Notes under the pieces: model-generated
Told to the model about the DNA's origin: nothing
Database searches by the model: none
What the model saw: the letters and a program-made list of their open reading frames with translations, nothing else
Part shown: one piece after another, positions 54,915 through 62,996 of the stretch
Layout: the number at the start of each line of letters is the position of its first letter
Position numbering within the stretch: position 1 is the stretch's first letter
Made by a program: the position numbers and the translations under genes
Assembly: GCF_000407565.1 (NCBI RefSeq)
Contig: NZ_ASWI01000004.1
Coordinates: 1 to 64,000 of the forward strand
Length of the DNA: 64,000 nucleotides
Reading direction: 5' to 3'
Source of the DNA: Enterococcus cecorum DSM 20682 = ATCC 43198
GTDB lineage: Bacteria > Bacillota > Bacilli > Lactobacillales > Enterococcaceae

Positions 54915-55292
54915 ATGTTTAGTTACGAAGAAGGACAAGTGTTTGATGCCTGGTATACAAAAGAACCTACATCAACAGCTACCGAGCCTAAAAATGAACC
55001 AGTAGACGTTTCAGTTATTTCTGAAGCGCCAATATACAACGGTAATAAAGTAATTGTCACAGATTACGGCTATATGGCGTTTCCTAGTGAGTTAGATGAA
55101 TTGATTGACTTTCAATTAGACGAATACAAAAAGGATGAACTGATTGATGTGTTAGAGGCATTTTCAGGGGATGGCATAAAGATTTATTTAAAAGCTAAAA
55201 TCATGGACTATATCAATATTTTCAAAAAGCAAGGTCGAGATAAAGAAATAATGGAAATACTTCAATTTGAAGAAGGGAGAGCATGGAAATGA
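54915..55292 (+). CDS. Hypothetical phage protein (125 aa)
   Basis: Acidic protein with a disordered stretch (TKEPTSTATEPKNEPVDV) and a helical second half (LIDVLEAFSGDGIKIYLKAKIMDYINIF). AAAGGGGC precedes it. Its stop overlaps the next gene's start. It may belong to the recombination block; no family recognised. Confidence 0.6.
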   Translation: MFSYEEGQVFDAWYTKEPTSTATEPKNEPVDVSVISEAPIYNGNKVIVTDYGYMAFPSELDELIDFQLDEYKKDELIDVLEAFSGDGIKIYLKAKIMDYINIFKKQGRDKEIMEILQFEEGRAWK

Positions 55293-56215
55293 ACGATTTA
55301 ACAACACAATTTCAAAACAATCAAATGCAGGCAGGTAATTTTAGCGGAGGTATGATGGCACAAGCTAGCCGAGAAATGGAGGAAGTGAAAGGTCAAATCT
55401 TTATGGCTAAGCAATTTCCGAGAAACACAATGCAAGCTGAAGCGCGCATTTTGGATGCATGTAAACGCAAATCACTGGCAGAGTCAGCTATCTATAGATA
55501 TCCAAGAGGTAAACAGATGGTAAGCGGCCCATCCATTAGATTAGCTGAAGTTGTGGCACAGAACTGGGGAAATATTAGCTTCGGTATCAAAGAATTAAAA
55601 CAAGAAAACGGTGAGTCCGAAGTAATGGCTTATGCGTGGGATTTAGAGACGAACGTAAGGCAAGAAAAAATCTTCACTGTTAAGCATGAGCGCCACACGA
55701 AGAAAGGTGTTAACTATCTGACTGATTCCAGAGACATTTATGAATTAGTCGCTAACAATGGTGCAAGACGGCTTAGATCATGTATCTTGGCCATCATACC
55801 AGGCGACATCATAGACAACGCTGTTTTGGAATGCGAAAAGACGCTTACTAATCAAAACGATAGACCTTTGGCGGATAGATTAAAAGAAGCATTTAAGCTG
55901 TTCAAGGAAAATTATGATGTGACTCAAGACATGATTGAAGCAAGATTTGGTTATAAGACAAGTGCATTTACCGAACGCAATCTAATTGATTTAGGTGGCA
56001 TCTATCGCTCATTAAAAGATGGCATGAGCAAGGTAGAAGATTGGTTTGAACGACCAAATCACGAAAAAGCAGAAAAAGAAGATAAAAATGAGCTTGAAAA
56101 AGAGTTTGCTGCCAAGAAAGAGTCTAAATCTACAGAGCCAACTATAGATGATGTTGTGAATGAAGCGTTGAAGGAAGATGAAGCGCATGAAGTTGAACAA
56201 ACAGAACTATTATAG
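55289..56215 (+). CDS. Conserved phage protein next to a nuclease, possible recombination partner
   Basis: A 308-residue protein with QIFMAKQFPRNTMQAEARILDACKRKSLAESAIYRYPRGKQMVSGPSIRLAEVVAQNWG at the N-terminal side, NGARRLRSCILAIIPGDIIDNAV in the centre, and a disordered, charged C-terminal tail (from about 245). It is always seen beside PD-(D/E)XK nucleases in phages of this type as far as I recall, so it may be a single-strand annealing or DNA-binding partner. That role is inference. Start ATG 55289 has GGGAG nine bases upstream; ATG 55283 is also possible. Confidence 0.6.
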   Translation: MNDLTTQFQNNQMQAGNFSGGMMAQASREMEEVKGQIFMAKQFPRNTMQAEARILDACKRKSLAESAIYRYPRGKQMVSGPSIRLAEVVAQNWGNISFGIKELKQENGESEVMAYAWDLETNVRQEKIFTVKHERHTKKGVNYLTDSRDIYELVANNGARRLRSCILAIIPGDIIDNAVLECEKTLTNQNDRPLADRLKEAFKLFKENYDVTQDMIEARFGYKTSAFTERNLIDLGGIYRSLKDGMSKVEDWFERPNHEKAEKEDKNELEKEFAAKKESKSTEPTIDDVVNEALKEDEAHEVEQTELL

Positions 56216-56933
56216 CAACGAGGCTGACTGGCAGTATTTGTCAGTTAGCCAATTTAAAGATTTTGATAGATGTGAAGCGGCTGCCTTAGCCAAGTTAAAA
56301 GGTGAATATGTTCCTAGCGGAGATAACACAGCTTTATTAGTCGGAAATTACGTTCATAGTTATTTTGAAAGCCCAGAAGCGCACGGAAAATTTAAAGAAG
56401 AAAATAACGAATATTTATTTTCTAGCCGTAAACCATACGGACTTTTAAGTGCATTTAAAATAGCTGAAGAAATGATTGCCACGCTTGAAAATGACGACTT
56501 TTTCAACTTCGTCTATCAAGGCGAGAAAGAGCATGTGGTTACTGGTAATTTGTTCGGTGCAGAATTTAAAGGCCGAATTGATTGTTTGAACATTGAAAAG
56601 GGGTATTTTGTGGATCTAAAAACGACTAAGGCAATCAACAGTCGCTTTTGGTCAAATAAGTACCGTTGCTATGTATCTTTTGTCGAAGAATACGGCTATG
56701 TGTTGCAGATGGCTGTTTATAAAAGGTTGCTTGAAATGAAGTTTGGCAAGGAGTTCACGCCGTATATTTTCGCAGTTAGTAAGGAAACACCACCGGCCAA
56801 ACAGGCGATTGAAATCATTCCACAGAGATTTGATTATGAGTGTAAAAACTTATCGAAAAATACCAGTAGAAGTGGAAGTTGTTCAATATACACCTTATAC
56901 GCTAGGCGAATGTGTGCAATTTTTAGAAAATAA
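56187..56933 (+). CDS. PD-(D/E)XK nuclease, C-terminally truncated
   Basis: Phage exonuclease-type protein. Catalytic core present: the histidine/glutamate helix VGNYVHSYFES near residue 50, then FKGRIDCL and YFVDLKTTK near 125-145 (D, D-x-K). The sequence follows the family up to IIPQRFDYE. After that the frame runs through the start of the next gene and gives an unrelated cysteine-rich tail (CKNLSKNTSRSGSC...). The usual last ~60 residues with their CxxC are missing, probably by deletion. Start ATG 56187 with AAGGA upstream. Activity is uncertain. Confidence 0.75.
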   Translation: MKLNKQNYYSNEADWQYLSVSQFKDFDRCEAAALAKLKGEYVPSGDNTALLVGNYVHSYFESPEAHGKFKEENNEYLFSSRKPYGLLSAFKIAEEMIATLENDDFFNFVYQGEKEHVVTGNLFGAEFKGRIDCLNIEKGYFVDLKTTKAINSRFWSNKYRCYVSFVEEYGYVLQMAVYKRLLEMKFGKEFTPYIFAVSKETPPAKQAIEIIPQRFDYECKNLSKNTSRSGSCSIYTLYARRMCAIFRK

Positions 56934-57117
56934 CGGAGCTAGATATTCAGTAGAGTGCACGGGTAATAATGGAAAAACAGAATTTATGATTGATACGTTA
57001 GAAGGTTGTATGACTGTTAGCATGGATGATTATATCATTTGTGGCGTGGCAGGCGAATGCTATCCGTGTAAGCCTGATATTTTTGAAAAAACATACGAAA
57101 TGGTAAAGGAGTTTTGA
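56836..57117 (+). CDS. Hypothetical phage protein (93 aa)
   Basis: MSVKTYRKIPVEVEVVQYTP..., with WECYPCKPDIF-like ending GVAGECYPCKPDIFEKTYEMVKEF, matches the common small phage proteins that begin KTYRKIPVEVEAVQ (function unknown). It starts inside the truncated nuclease frame, and only a weak AGAGATTT lies upstream, consistent with a deletion that fused the two genes. Confidence 0.7.
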   Translation: MSVKTYRKIPVEVEVVQYTPYTLGECVQFLENNGARYSVECTGNNGKTEFMIDTLEGCMTVSMDDYIICGVAGECYPCKPDIFEKTYEMVKEF

Positions 57118-57119
57118 CC

Positions 57120-57395
57120 ATGAACACACTAACAATCATTTTAATCGTATTGACTGCTGTGTTACTGATTGCAAATATCGTGATGTTTACGATAGAACGC
57201 ACGGAGAAGCATGAATTAAATTTTGATAAATCTAAAGTGAAAATAATGCTTTTTGCAAGCGAGGACGAAGATGAAATAATTAAAGAAGAAATTAAGATGT
57301 TAAAAAAATATTATACATTAGATTCAGCGATTGGCAGTTTAGAAACAGAACACGGTTATATCTATATCAGAGCATATCTAGTGGAGATAAAATAG
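57120..57395 (+). CDS. Small phage membrane-anchored protein (91 aa)
   Basis: One N-terminal membrane segment (TLTIILIVLTAVLLIANIVMFTI, residues 3-25), then a soluble acidic domain (KIMLFASEDEDEIIKEEIKML). ATG 57120 follows AAAGGAG. Function unknown. Confidence 0.6.
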   Translation: MNTLTIILIVLTAVLLIANIVMFTIERTEKHELNFDKSKVKIMLFASEDEDEIIKEEIKMLKKYYTLDSAIGSLETEHGYIYIRAYLVEIK

Positions 57396-57488
57396 TGCAG
57401 GATTACGAATTATAAAACAAAAGCCGGATTCCTCCGACTAGTTAAATAATTACCAATACAATTTTAGCATAGTGGAGGAATTTAGCCA

Positions 57489-57959
57489 ATGTTATTTGAC
57501 GTTAAAAAATATAGTACACCTGATCTTAATGATGTTGACTTAGTAAAAACAAAAGCAAATGTCGGAGTTTTTCTAACAGCATATCTGTCAGCTAGAGAGC
57601 GTGTTGGTCAACCAAGAGAGCCAAAATTGACAGCTTCTTATTCGCTTGTTCCTCCATCTACAGCTAATAATAGTTTTGAAGCAGAGAACATATTAATAGG
57701 CAAAGAAGAAGCAATGGAAGAATTTTTACATCTTCATAAATTGTTTATTAAAGGCTACTCAGCCATACAACACCCTTTTAAGCCTGACATTGCAATGCGT
57801 AGGAAAAAGATATTTATGGATCGTTTTGTTTATGGATATTCGATTTTTATGGTCGCTGAAAGAAATCATATCAGCGAATATCTTGTGAGTACTGAAAGTA
57901 ATGAAGCTATCGCATATTTTGCATATGCTCTTGAATTAATTGTATTTAGTACCGGTTGA
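57489..57959 (+). CDS. ArpU-family late gene regulator
   Basis: A 156-residue protein with N-terminal DVKKYSTPDLNDVDLVKTKANVGVFLTAYLSARERVG and the helix-turn-helix end FMVAERNHISEYLVSTESNEAIAYFAYALE, as in ArpU proteins. ArpU-type proteins switch on phage late (packaging, lysis) genes; they are typical of Enterococcus, Streptococcus and Lactobacillus phages. It is the last early gene, in front of the late region. Confidence 0.88.
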   Translation: MLFDVKKYSTPDLNDVDLVKTKANVGVFLTAYLSARERVGQPREPKLTASYSLVPPSTANNSFEAENILIGKEEAMEEFLHLHKLFIKGYSAIQHPFKPDIAMRRKKIFMDRFVYGYSIFMVAERNHISEYLVSTESNEAIAYFAYALELIVFSTG

Positions 57960-58345
57960 AATATTGGTGATTTGCTAATAAAATCAGGCATTTTGCTAAT
58001 GTTTTAATATAAAATGCCAAAGTTAACACAAATCAAAACGTGTTAAATTGGTATTGTCAAAAATGAGAGGCAGGCTTGCTATTCACACAAATAAAACTTG
58101 AAGGGAGGAAATCTTCCTTCGTTAATCTTTCACGTGAGCAGCTTCTGATTTAGACAAACATTCGAAAACAGATTGAAGGAAGGTTCCTTATCTAGTCTAG
58201 TTTTTGAAATACGCTAAAGTCCAGCTCTGCGGAAACAGGGTTGGCAAGCGACCGTGTATCGTGTATATATTGCCTACTATGCACGGGTAGTAGTGTCATT
58301 TAAACTTTTCCTTATTGTGGCCACAGTATATACCGTGGCCCATTT
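57960..58345. other. Structured non-coding stretch before the late genes
   Basis: About 385 bases without a convincing gene. It contains pairable segments: GTTAACAC with GTGTTAAA (58023-58054), GAAGGA..TCCTTC-type repeats around 58100-58170, GGCCAC with GTGGCC (58318-58339), and ACTA..TAGT near 58276-58293. As ArpU acts on late promoters, this is the expected place for its target, but no site could be defined. Confidence 0.4.
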
Positions 58346-58419
58346 AGTTGTATAGCTCAGTTGGATAGAGCATTCGCCTTCTAAGCGAACGGTGGTAGGT
58401 TCGAATCCTACTACAACTG
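58346..58419 (+). tRNA. tRNA-Arg (anticodon UCU)
   Basis: Full cloverleaf of 74 bases: acceptor AGTTGTA/TACAACT, D stem GCTC/GAGC, anticodon stem TTCGC/GCGAA with loop CTTCTAA (anticodon TCT), T stem GTAGG/CCTAC with loop TTCGAAT, and discriminator G. CCA is not encoded. It reads AGA, a codon used often in the AT-rich phage genes around it. Confidence 0.93.
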
Positions 58420-58434
58420 TAATAATATACCGGG

Positions 58435-58788
58435 GTGGTAAGCACGAGAGCGGATAGAGTAGGAAAACATAGAACAGCATTCGAAAAGAATCGTAAACGA
58501 ATATTAATGACAGAGAATACTTGTGGGATATGTGGACAACCCGTGGATAAAAAAATAAAGCCACCACATCCATTGAGTCCGGTTATTGATCACATCATTC
58601 CAATTAATAAAGGTGGGCATCCGTCAGACATTAACAACTTACAGCTTGCACATTGGCAGTGTAATCGAGCCAAGTCTGACAAACTGTTCAACGTTAAAGA
58701 AGTAAAAAAAGAAATCAAGAGCACTAACATAATAGGCAATCGAAATTTGCCTCAAAGCATAGATTGGATGTCATACAGGCAAAAATAA
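58435..58788 (+). CDS. HNH endonuclease (packaging-associated)
   Basis: A 117-residue HNH protein: zinc pairs CGICG and the later WQCNRAKSDKL, and the core HPLSPVIDHIIPINKGGHPSDINNLQLAHW. Such proteins next to terminase genes assist cos cleavage in siphoviruses. The start is GTG 58435 (MVSTRADRVGKHR), with GGGGTG overlapping; the ribosome site is poor, so the start is uncertain. Confidence 0.88.
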   Translation: MVSTRADRVGKHRTAFEKNRKRILMTENTCGICGQPVDKKIKPPHPLSPVIDHIIPINKGGHPSDINNLQLAHWQCNRAKSDKLFNVKEVKKEIKSTNIIGNRNLPQSIDWMSYRQK

Positions 58789-58797
58789 AAGACGGAC

Positions 58798-58944
58798 TTA
58801 TTTATCCGTCTTCATTTTAGCGATATATTCAAGTATTGCTCGTTCAACTATCCTAGCCTGCGGAATCATTGTTTCGTCAGATATTTTTTTTAATAGCGCT
58901 ATTGTTTCTTCATCGAACGTAAATGTAATTCTTTTTTTAGCCAT
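58798..58944 (-). CDS. Ribbon-helix-helix (Arc/CopG-type) small protein
   Basis: A 48-residue protein on the minus strand: MAKKRITFTFDEETIALLKKI...PQARIVERAILEYIAK. A beta strand followed by two helices is the Arc/CopG fold. GGCGGTGA precedes ATG 58944. The stem GACGGA/TCCGTC at its 3' end (about 58788-58815) can end both this gene and the HNH gene. It is likely a repressor, perhaps of the divergent gene at 59042. Confidence 0.75.
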   Translation of the reverse strand: MAKKRITFTFDEETIALLKKISDETMIPQARIVERAILEYIAKMKTDK

Positions 58945-59041
58945 TTAATCACCGCCTTTTATGTACATTACTATACCATATTACTATTGCATTATCAAAT
59001 ACAATATAGTACAATATAAGTATGGTAAAGGTGATGATAAT

Positions 59042-59836
59042 ATGGATGTATATGAATGCAAAATATGTGGCAAGTTGTTTTCTGGAAGAAAGAAAAAGTA
59101 TTGTTCGCAAGCTTGTTCTGATGAAGCTAGGAGAATAAGAAATAGAGATAGATGGAGAAAAGACCACCCTGATTGGAACAAGGATGCAAATAAGATTTGT
59201 GAGTGGTGTGGTAAAGATTTCAGCGTTCCCACAAGAAATGCACACATTGCAAAGTTTTGCAGTGATAAATGTAGAGATACTTGGTGGAGCAGGACTGTTT
59301 ATGGTTATAAATCAATAGAGGAACGCAACGAAGAAAGAAGAAAACAAAAGGAAATAAGGCAAAAGAGATTAGAAAAAGAAAGAACAGTCAAAAGGTTTAA
59401 AAATTCGATACAAACTATTATTAAAATCAAAGAAGAAGAAAGAATAAAAAAGTTAACAAGGAATTGCGTAGAGTGTGGTAATCTGTTTTATAATCCATCC
59501 CCTAATGTTTTAACATGCTCCGCCGAGTGTAGTCGCAAGAGGAACAGAAGGGTATCAAGGATGATATACAAAGGTAGAATAAACAAGAAAAATTTGATTG
59601 ATAAGGATATTAATCTTACTAAACTTTACAAGAAATATGATGGTATGTGCTATCTGTGCGGACAACAATGCGACTGGAATGATAAGGTGGTGACGCATGA
59701 AGGACATACAATAGTCGGAGAAAAGTATCCAACTATTGAACATGTAGTTCCTTTATCGAAAGGCGGAATGCATTCATGGGATAACGTTAAGTTAGCTTGC
59801 ATGAAATGTAACACTTTAAAGGGAGATAAAATTTAA
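59042..59836 (+). CDS. Zinc-finger HNH endonuclease
   Basis: A 264-residue protein with three cysteine clusters: [20 protein letters not shown] (4-23), CEWCGKDF...KFCSDKC (around 53-77), and CVECGNLF...CSAEC (near 140-160). After these comes a C-terminal HNH with [10 protein letters not shown] and [34 protein letters not shown]. Long basic helices join the parts. The free-standing layout suits a homing-type nuclease; a packaging role is also possible. ATG 59042 follows AAAGGTGATG. Confidence 0.85.
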   Translation: MDVYECKICGKLFSGRKKKYCSQACSDEARRIRNRDRWRKDHPDWNKDANKICEWCGKDFSVPTRNAHIAKFCSDKCRDTWWSRTVYGYKSIEERNEERRKQKEIRQKRLEKERTVKRFKNSIQTIIKIKEEERIKKLTRNCVECGNLFYNPSPNVLTCSAECSRKRNRRVSRMIYKGRINKKNLIDKDINLTKLYKKYDGMCYLCGQQCDWNDKVVTHEGHTIVGEKYPTIEHVVPLSKGGMHSWDNVKLACMKCNTLKGDKI

Positions 59837-59883
59837 TAATTTTCAAAAAAAGTGTTGAATCTTTATTGAATTCAATGCTTTTT

Positions 59884-59950
59884 CTATGACACGCCCCCCA
59901 TACCTCCCCCCCTACTGGTTCCGAGTGCTTCACGCCGTCACTGCACATTT
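59884..59950. other. C-rich stretch, candidate packaging (cos/pac) site
   Basis: TATGACACGCCCCCCATACC followed by TCCCCCCCTACTGG lies between the HNH gene and the portal gene, in otherwise AT-rich DNA. In Gram-positive cos phages the cohesive-end site lies beside the HNH gene. It is not part of a gene I can support: the reading frame of the portal extends through it but the portal ribosome site is later. Confidence 0.45.
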
Positions 59951-59981
59951 TTTCTCGCGCGAGATGAAAGGAGTAAGGAAA

Positions 59982-61214
59982 ATGCCATATAAAGGTATAG
60001 ATTATTTAAAAAGAAAGCTGATTTCAAAGCGTTCTAGGGTTCAGTTGCGTTATAAACAATATGCGATGAAGCATAGTGATTATGAAGTAGGTATCACTAT
60101 TCCGCCTGAAATTAGACAGAGATACAAGGCAGTTATGGGATGGTGTGCGAAAGGAGTAGATGCTTTGGCTGACCGTTTGGTGTTCCGAGAATTTGCGAAT
60201 GACGATTTTGAAGTGAATGAGATTTTCCATGCTAACAATCCAGATATCTTTTTTGACAGCGCGGTGTTATCGGCTTTGATTGCATCGTGCTGTTTTGTTT
60301 ATATTTCTGCTGGCGATGACGGTATGCCTAGGTTACAAATCATTGAGGCAAGTAACGCTACTGGGGTTATTGATCCAATTACTGGATTACTAACAGAGGG
60401 ATATGCTGTCCTTCAAAGAGACGATAACGATATGCCAATTTTAGAAGCGTATTTTCTAAAAGAACGTACCTGGTTTTATCCAAAAGACGGTAAGACTTAT
60501 AGCATCGAAAATAAAGCAGGTATACCTTTACTAGTGCCAATCATACATCGTCCCGATGCAGTTCGTCCGTTTGGTCGGTCTCGAATCACAAGGTCTGCGA
60601 TGTATTATCAAAGATACGCTAAACGAACAATGGAGCGTGCAGATATTACTGCGGAATTCTATTCATTTCCACAAAAATATGTAGTTGGATTGAGCCAGGA
60701 CGCAGAACCGATGGATACATGGAAAGCTACTGTATCGTCAATGTTGCAATTCACGAAAGATGATGAAGGTGGTAATCCAACTTTAGGACAATTTAGTACA
60801 TCGAATATGTCACCTTTTACTGAGCAGCTAAGAACTGCTGCGGCTGGTTTTGCTGGGGAAATGGGATTAACCTTGGATGATTTGGGGTTTGTGTCAGACA
60901 ATCCGTCATCAGTAGAAGCAATTAAAGCTAGCCATGAGGGGTTGCGTTTAGCTGGTAAGAAAGCTCAAAGAAGTTTAGGCTCAGGGCTGCTCAACGTAGC
61001 TTATGTTGCAGTTTGTTTGCGTGATGAGTTCACATACACTCGGACAAGATTCATGGATGCCGTTCCTAAATGGGAGCCTTTGTTCGAAGCTGATGCATCT
61101 GCTTTAGGTTTGATTGGCGATGCAGCAATTAAACTAAACCAAGCAATTCCTGGTCTTATTGACGAAGCAGTGATTCGAGATTACACAGGATTAGGTGGTA
61201 AAGATAATGGATAA
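59982..61214 (+). CDS. Portal protein (SPP1 Gp6-like)
   Basis: A 410-residue portal, through which DNA is packaged. Central portal segments are visible: YKAVMGWCAKGVDALADRLVF, VPIIHRPDAVRPFGRSRITR, and RADITAEFYSFPQKYVVGL. The helical part with NPSSVEAIKASHEGLRLAGKKAQRSLG near 310-340 is also typical. ATG 59982 follows AAAGGAG; the in-frame ATG further upstream has no site and would translate the C-rich stretch. It overlaps the MuF gene by eight bases. Confidence 0.9.
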   Translation: MPYKGIDYLKRKLISKRSRVQLRYKQYAMKHSDYEVGITIPPEIRQRYKAVMGWCAKGVDALADRLVFREFANDDFEVNEIFHANNPDIFFDSAVLSALIASCCFVYISAGDDGMPRLQIIEASNATGVIDPITGLLTEGYAVLQRDDNDMPILEAYFLKERTWFYPKDGKTYSIENKAGIPLLVPIIHRPDAVRPFGRSRITRSAMYYQRYAKRTMERADITAEFYSFPQKYVVGLSQDAEPMDTWKATVSSMLQFTKDDEGGNPTLGQFSTSNMSPFTEQLRTAAAGFAGEMGLTLDDLGFVSDNPSSVEAIKASHEGLRLAGKKAQRSLGSGLLNVAYVAVCLRDEFTYTRTRFMDAVPKWEPLFEADASALGLIGDAAIKLNQAIPGLIDEAVIRDYTGLGGKDNG

Positions 61215-62559
61215 AGATATTGTACCCGAATTGCTAAGAAACATTCAAAATGATTTCGATAAGGAAAAAGAAAACAGTGAGTTAGTTCAGCAATTATTGC
61301 AAATTTTAGAAGAAGGTCAGGCAAATTATCGGAATGTGAATGCTTATGCAGTAGAGACAGGAGAGTTATTAGCGAAAGTGTTAAACAAGAATATTACTGC
61401 AGAAATACTACCTGATGGCAAGATGTATTTTAATATCGCTGATCGTGTCTTAAATACTACACTTCAGCATAATCACAAGCTAATTACTGATTATTCCATG
61501 GAAGTACTGTCTCAATTGAATAAAAATAAAAAAATTGGCATAACTGTAAAAAAGCCGCCAATTAATCAAGATAGAATTGATAGTTTGGTTAACAAATTGG
61601 TTAGCAAGGACGATTTTGAACTAGTTAAATTTGTTTTAAAGGAGCCTATCGTTAACTTTAGTCAGAGTATTGTAGATGATACAATTGAAATAAATGCTGA
61701 TTTTCATATAGAATCTGGTATGTCTCCAAAATTAAAAAGAAAAGCTGAAAAGAATGCTTGCAAATGGTGTAAAGATTTAGATAAAATCTACGAGTATCGT
61801 AATTTGGAAGACAAAAGTGTATTTAGTAGACATGATAATTGTAGATGTACTGTTGAGTTTTTTCCTGATGGAGAAAAAAGTAAGAACAAGCAAAATATTC
61901 ATTCAAAAAGAATAATAAAAGCACGTTCTGAAGATTTAAAGCGTATTTCTAACGAGGCGAAGAAAAAGAGTAACAATAGAAATAAACTTCTTGAAATGTT
62001 AGCTAGGGAAGAAGCTGAAAGACTAGGGTATAATCCAGTTGCCACAAATAAAGTTGTAAATAAAATGCGTGATATTTCAAAAAAATGGGAAATTGAAGTG
62101 AGCGAAGAACAAGAGAGCTCTATTAAGAAATACACATACAATGGGACTGATGATGATGGGAAAAAATTATATTTTAAGATAAATGAATATTTAGAAGGTA
62201 GGTATACACCAAAAAATTCAGTGGAAGAGGAAATACTTATTAGAAATATAGCGAATATTGAAAGTGGATTGATGAAATTCAAACTAGATAATGATATAAT
62301 CGTATATAGAAATGATAAGTCCCCAGAATATTTAGAGGGAGAGTCAAAAAAATTTATAAGTACTTCAGTAGTTGCTAATGCCACATTGGGAAAAAAAGCA
62401 AATGTAGCAATTATTGTTCCTAAGGGGTCTAATGGTGGCTATGTTGAAATGGTGGCTCATAAAGATTTTAAAAAACAAAGAGAATATATGATAAATACAA
62501 AAGCTAAACTTGAATTACTTAAGAAAACAGATGATTTATATATTTATGTATTGAGGTGA
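61207..62559 (+). CDS. MuF head protein fused to an ADP-ribosyltransferase toxin domain
   Basis: A 450-residue protein. Residues 1-225 include the MuF fold with ACKWCKDL (C185, C188) and SRHDNCRC (209-214), a minor capsid protein that enters the head. After a charged linker (225-285) the C-terminal 160 residues have the motifs of arginine/asparagine-type ADP-ribosyltransferases: R368 in IIVYRN, STS at 385-387 in KFISTS, and QRE at 424-426 (QxE). The order R-STS-QxE is the ART order. ATG 61207 follows AGGTGG. Known MuF-toxin fusions suggest an injected effector. Confidence 0.85.
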   Translation: MDKDIVPELLRNIQNDFDKEKENSELVQQLLQILEEGQANYRNVNAYAVETGELLAKVLNKNITAEILPDGKMYFNIADRVLNTTLQHNHKLITDYSMEVLSQLNKNKKIGITVKKPPINQDRIDSLVNKLVSKDDFELVKFVLKEPIVNFSQSIVDDTIEINADFHIESGMSPKLKRKAEKNACKWCKDLDKIYEYRNLEDKSVFSRHDNCRCTVEFFPDGEKSKNKQNIHSKRIIKARSEDLKRISNEAKKKSNNRNKLLEMLAREEAERLGYNPVATNKVVNKMRDISKKWEIEVSEEQESSIKKYTYNGTDDDGKKLYFKINEYLEGRYTPKNSVEEEILIRNIANIESGLMKFKLDNDIIVYRNDKSPEYLEGESKKFISTSVVANATLGKKANVAIIVPKGSNGGYVEMVAHKDFKKQREYMINTKAKLELLKKTDDLYIYVLR

Positions 62560-62564
62560 ATAAT

Positions 62565-62729
62565 ATGTTAACCATGGAAGAAACCGAAAAAATATATCAA
62601 GAACGAATAGATTCTGAATCGTGGCATGGACCTTACACTAAAGAAGAAATAAGAATTCAAAAAGAACGAAGGAAGAAGATAGAAAAGTATAAAAGACAAT
62701 TGCTTACAGAAGAACAGCAAAAAAAGTAG
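62565..62729 (+). CDS. 54-residue charged protein after the MuF-ART gene
   Basis: GAGGTG precedes ATG 62565, five bases after the MuF stop. The product starts MLTMEETEKIYQERIDSESW, then is nearly all Lys, Glu, Arg and Gln (RIQKERRKKIEKYKRQLLTEEQQKK), a single long helix. By position it could be an immunity protein, but immunity proteins are usually larger; a structural or regulatory role is equally possible. Confidence 0.55.
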   Translation: MLTMEETEKIYQERIDSESWHGPYTKEEIRIQKERRKKIEKYKRQLLTEEQQKK

Positions 62730-62767
62730 CATTCAATCAAAGTTAAGTTGGTTGAGTGCTATTTTTA
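62728..62767 (+). terminator. Terminator after the MuF cassette
   Basis: AGCA-T-TCAATCA pairs with TGGTTGA-G-TGCT, then ATTTTTAT. It overlaps the stop of the 54-residue ORF and stands inside the late region, which is unusual. Confidence 0.75.
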
Positions 62768-62792
62768 TACTTAAAATAAGGAGGACTAGAAT

Positions 62793-62924
62793 GTGTGGTT
62801 ATGGATTTTTTTATTTATTTTAATCATGCTACCAATAACAGCATTTGTCATAGGGATATCAATCATTATTCTCTTGCAATGCGTTAAATATGGGTTAAAT
62901 AAAGGTGGTGGTCGAGATGGATGA
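62793..62924 (+). CDS. Small single-pass membrane protein (43 aa)
   Basis: Start GTG 62793 behind AAGGAGGA. The product MWLWIFLFILIMLPITAFVI... is almost all membrane helix with a basic end (KYGLNKGGGRDG). Function unknown. It overlaps the next tiny ORF. Confidence 0.5.
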   Translation: MWLWIFLFILIMLPITAFVIGISIIILLQCVKYGLNKGGGRDG

Positions 62925-62973
62925 AAATGAATGGGATGAGTTGGAAGAATTGGAAGATTTAGGACTCATCTAA
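62917..62973 (+). CDS. 18-residue acidic peptide
   Basis: ATG 62917 follows AAAGGTGGTGG. The product MDENEWDELEELEDLGLI is very acidic. Coding status rests on the ribosome site and coupled overlap; uncertain. Confidence 0.35.
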   Translation: MDENEWDELEELEDLGLI

Positions 62974-62996
62974 ACTAGATTGAAAGGGGCGATGAA

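Noticed and set aside
58277..58573. Minus-strand ORF of 98 codons over the tRNA
   Set aside because: It covers a convincing tRNA gene and has no ribosome site.
61899..62384. 161-codon minus-strand ORF over the toxin domain (a candidate antisense immunity gene)
   Set aside because: It reads as the low-complexity complement of Lys/Glu-rich codons, with no start signal.
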